This document shows positions 5,703 through 7,172 of a DNA stretch of 7,172 nucleotides, piece by piece. Where the stretch lies: positions 1-7,172 of the forward strand of contig CALLYX010000072.1 in the NCBI GenBank assembly GCA_937858775.1, given 5' to 3'. The stretch's first letter is position 1. Each line of letters starts with the position of its first letter. Origin of the DNA: an uncultured bacterium (GTDB lineage Bacteria; Auribacterota; Tritonobacteria; UBA1439). A program made the translations under genes and the position numbers. Under the pieces are notes generated by a model. The model was given only the letters and a program-made list of their open reading frames with translations, was not told where the DNA came from and did not search any database.

Positions 5703-6176
5703 GATCGAGAACTTCCCGTGGAGCGCCGGGCGGTTCGTCTTGAGCACGTGACAGATCTCCTCGGCGAGGTCGCGCGCGATCGCCTTGATCCGCTTCACCT
5801 CGTCGCGCTCAAGGCTCACGAGTTTGCTCTCCCGGTAATCCCTCACGAGCCCGGCGAGCTCGTTCCAGTCGTTCTTCTCCACTATCACGTCGATGATGCG
5901 CATCCGCTCCTTGTGGTCCTCGGGAAGCTCGGCGGCCTCCTCCCCCGCCGTAGCGAGCATCCTCTTCGCCTCCTCCCGGCTCACCGGGCTGCGGAGCACC
6001 CTCTCCGCGCCCTCGGCCCTGACCATCAGCTTGGTGCCGGAGAGCGCGGTTCGGGCCGAGCGGAGGATGTAGTAGGTGTCCCCCCCCGGGGCGTCCGCGG
6101 GCCTCGGGTGCGGGACGCCGACGACCTTCACGAGGCCGTGCCCCTTGTACACGATCGTATCGTCGATGTCGAACAT
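5688..6176 (-). CDS. carD: CarD-family transcriptional regulator (RNA polymerase binding)
   Basis: CarD/CdnL proteins bind the RNA polymerase beta subunit through an N-terminal Tudor-like domain and stabilise open promoter complexes. The 162-residue product fits the family length. Residues 1-65 match the CarD/TRCF domain: MFDIDDTIVYKGHGLVKVVG, then Y-Y-I-L, G-T-K-L-M-V and V-L-R-S-P-V-S. Residues about 66-148 are the helical C-terminal domain with S-R-E-E-A-K, E-R-M-R, L-V-R-D-Y, S-L-E-R-D-E and A-R-D-L-A-E-E-I. The frame is open further upstream to 6230. The ATG at 6176 is preferred because it has GGGGAGGAG just before it, because the domain begins at once, and because a likely -10 element lies inside the longer reading. 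At the place of the promoter-contacting Trp of well-studied CarD proteins (W85 in M. tuberculosis) I see His88. It lies 65 nt after the siroheme decarboxylase gene. Confidence 0.88.
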   Translation of the reverse strand: MFDIDDTIVYKGHGLVKVVGVPHPRPADAPGGDTYYILRSARTALSGTKLMVRAEGAERVLRSPVSREEAKRMLATAGEEAAELPEDHKERMRIIDVIVEKNDWNELAGLVRDYRESKLVSLERDEVKRIKAIARDLAEEICHVLKTNRPALHGKFSIRSVA

Positions 6177-6179
6177 GAT

Positions 6180-6188
6180 CTCCTCCCC
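6180..6188 (-). promoter_or_regulatory. Strong Shine-Dalgarno GGGGAGGAG for carD
   Basis: On the minus strand GGGGAGGAG ends three bases before the ATG at 6176. This fixes the start at that Met rather than the in-frame GTG at 6230. Confidence 0.75.
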
Positions 6189-6218
6189 GGTGGCGGGCGG
6201 CGGGCCGAGCGGTTGACT

Positions 6219-6227
6219 ACTATAGCA
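6219..6227 (-). promoter_or_regulatory. Candidate extended -10 promoter TGCTATAGT for carD
   Basis: On the minus strand TGCTATAGT carries a TG-n extension and a -10 hexamer TATAGT one base off TATAAT. It is one of the few AT-rich spots in the region. Transcription would start near 6212, giving a leader of about 36 nt. No TTGACA-like -35 is found at 16-18 bp, consistent with an extended -10 type, but the site is unproven. Confidence 0.45.
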
Positions 6228-6241
6228 CACGGGGGGCGGAA

Positions 6242-7172
6242 CTAGGCCTTAAATCCGCCCCGGCGCACGGCGCACGGATCCATCGACGCGCGTTTCAACG
6301 TCTCGACAGTCTCCAACACGACGTGTCCGCCGTCGAGGGCGGCGCGCGACATCGCCGCGATGAGGCGGGCCCCGCTCCGCCTGTCGCGGGCGTGGACCAT
6401 GGTGTACAGCCGGTAGGGCCACCCCCCGGCGGCGGGGCGCGCGTAGCAGTGGCTCACCGCGTCGAACGCCGCCAGCGCGCGGGCCGCCCCCGCCTCCCTT
6501 CCCGCGGGGACAATCCAGGCCACGAGCGCCCTGTAGCGGTAGCCGAGTTTCTCCCCGTCCAGCACCGCGCCGAACCGCCGCACCCGCCCGGAGGCGGCGA
6601 GCGTCTTGACCGCCCCGACCGTCCCCCGCGGGAACGGCCGCGGCGCCAGGTCGAGGTCGAATGGAATGAGCCGGGCGACAGCCGGGGGGACGCGCCCGCG
6701 GGCCCCCGGGATGCGCCGCCGCCCCCCGCCCGGCGCCGGACCGACCCCGAGATCGAATAGGAGGCCCAGCTTGAAGAGCCGCTCGGCCGGCAGCTCGAGC
6801 GCCCTCAGCGGCCGGATCCGCCGGACCAGGCGCCGGAGCGTTCTCCGGCGCTCCGCCCGCCCCGCGCTGGCGAGCGTGAACCAGATATTCATCGAGTGCC
6901 GCCTGAGGTAGTTGTGCGTAACCCCGTCGAGCTCGTTGATGGCCGCCGCGGCCCTCCGGACGCCGCCGGGGGGGACGGAGAACGCGACGAGGACGGTGTC
7001 GAGTCCGTGCGCGCGCGCGTCGTATGAAGGCCCGATCCTCCGGACGACGCCCCCGGCGCGGAGGCGGCGCAGGAGCCGCAGCACCCTTTCCTCGGGGAGG
7101 CTGAGCCGCCGGCCCAGTTCCGCGTACGGCCGCGCGCACACGGGGAAACGCCGCTGCGCCTCGTCGAGGAGG
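6242..7172 (-). CDS. ahbAB: Two-domain siroheme decarboxylase (AhbA-AhbB / NirDL type), 5' end outside window
   Basis: Siroheme decarboxylase removes two acetate carboxyls from siroheme to give didecarboxysiroheme, in the Ahb haem route or in haem d1 synthesis. AhbA and AhbB are usually separate Lrp/AsnC-like proteins; here both are in one frame. The visible 309 residues begin inside the first winged helix (L-L-D-E-A-Q-R-R-F-P then RPYAELGRRL), and the frame stays open to the window edge, so the GTG at 7141 is not the start. The first domain has RRIGP, the HNYLRRHSMNIWF motif (fragment residues 86-98) and LFKLGLLFD (132-140). A Gly/Arg/Pro linker (about 142-162) leads to the second domain, with RPF, RVRRFGAVL, VSHCYARP (239-246), WPYRLYTMVH (251-260) and the terminal L-E-T-V-E-T-L-K-R-A-S-M. 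The second winged helix looks about ten residues short between RPF and TVGAVK. NirDL-like fusion is the main alternative name. Confidence 0.88.
   Translation of the reverse strand, partial: LLDEAQRRFPVCARPYAELGRRLSLPEERVLRLLRRLRAGGVVRRIGPSYDARAHGLDTVLVAFSVPPGGVRRAAAAINELDGVTHNYLRRHSMNIWFTLASAGRAERRRTLRRLVRRIRPLRALELPAERLFKLGLLFDLGVGPAPGGGRRRIPGARGRVPPAVARLIPFDLDLAPRPFPRGTVGAVKTLAASGRVRRFGAVLDGEKLGYRYRALVAWIVPAGREAGAARALAAFDAVSHCYARPAAGGWPYRLYTMVHARDRRSGARLIAAMSRAALDGGHVVLETVETLKRASMDPCAVRRGGFKA

Noticed and set aside
6211..6241. TTGACT on the plus strand as a -35 for a rightward promoter
   Set aside because: No acceptable -10 lies 16-18 bp downstream, and no plus-strand gene follows.
5718..6245. 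Plus-strand frame opposite carD
   Set aside because: His/Leu/Arg-rich shadow; the minus strand encodes a recognisable CarD protein with a strong ribosome site.
6249..7139. Second minus-strand frame under the siroheme decarboxylase gene
   Set aside because: Arg/Ala/Gly/Pro-rich shadow with no motif, while the other frame carries both Ahb domain signatures.

Overview
The window is very GC-rich DNA (roughly 70% by eye) and densely coded. It comes from a diderm (Gram-negative type) bacterium. This follows from two predicted lipoproteins, an MCE (Mla-type) phospholipid transport cluster and a PqiC-type auxiliary lipoprotein. A siroheme decarboxylase gene at the right edge points to the alternative (Ahb) haem route or to haem d1 synthesis, which is typical of anaerobes or denitrifiers. 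A CarD-family regulator is compatible with Deltaproteobacteria-like or other deep-branching diderm lineages. I cannot name the taxon from the sequence alone.

Left part (9-5639, + strand): six genes in one direction form a likely operon. In order they are a coiled-coil lipoprotein of unknown function with an internal tandem duplication; an exported protein with the App1/DUF2183 (LNS2-like phosphatidate phosphatase) fold whose catalytic motifs are all replaced; a STAS-MlaE fusion permease; the MlaF-type ATPase; the MlaD-type MCE protein; and an ABC-transport auxiliary lipoprotein (PqiC/DUF330 family). The first two genes overlap by ATGA and the other gaps are 24, 11, 43 and 97 nt. The last gap holds a perfect 17-bp hairpin. 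No MlaC-type soluble lipid carrier and no separate MlaB are seen. MlaB is replaced by the fused STAS domain. A lipid-phosphatase fold without catalytic residues lies where a periplasmic lipid-handling component might be expected.

Right part (5688-7172, - strand): a two-domain siroheme decarboxylase (AhbA-AhbB or NirDL type), cut by the right window edge, is followed by a CarD-family RNA-polymerase-binding protein. CarD has a strong Shine-Dalgarno site and a plausible extended -10 promoter of its own. The two clusters converge across a 48-nt gap with no convincing terminator.

The most interesting elements are the apparently non-catalytic App1-like protein inside a lipid transport operon, the duplicated lipoprotein module beside it, and a U UUU UUC slippery heptamer that would join MlaE to MlaF by a -1 shift. 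No tRNA, rRNA, CRISPR array, insertion sequence or attachment site was found.
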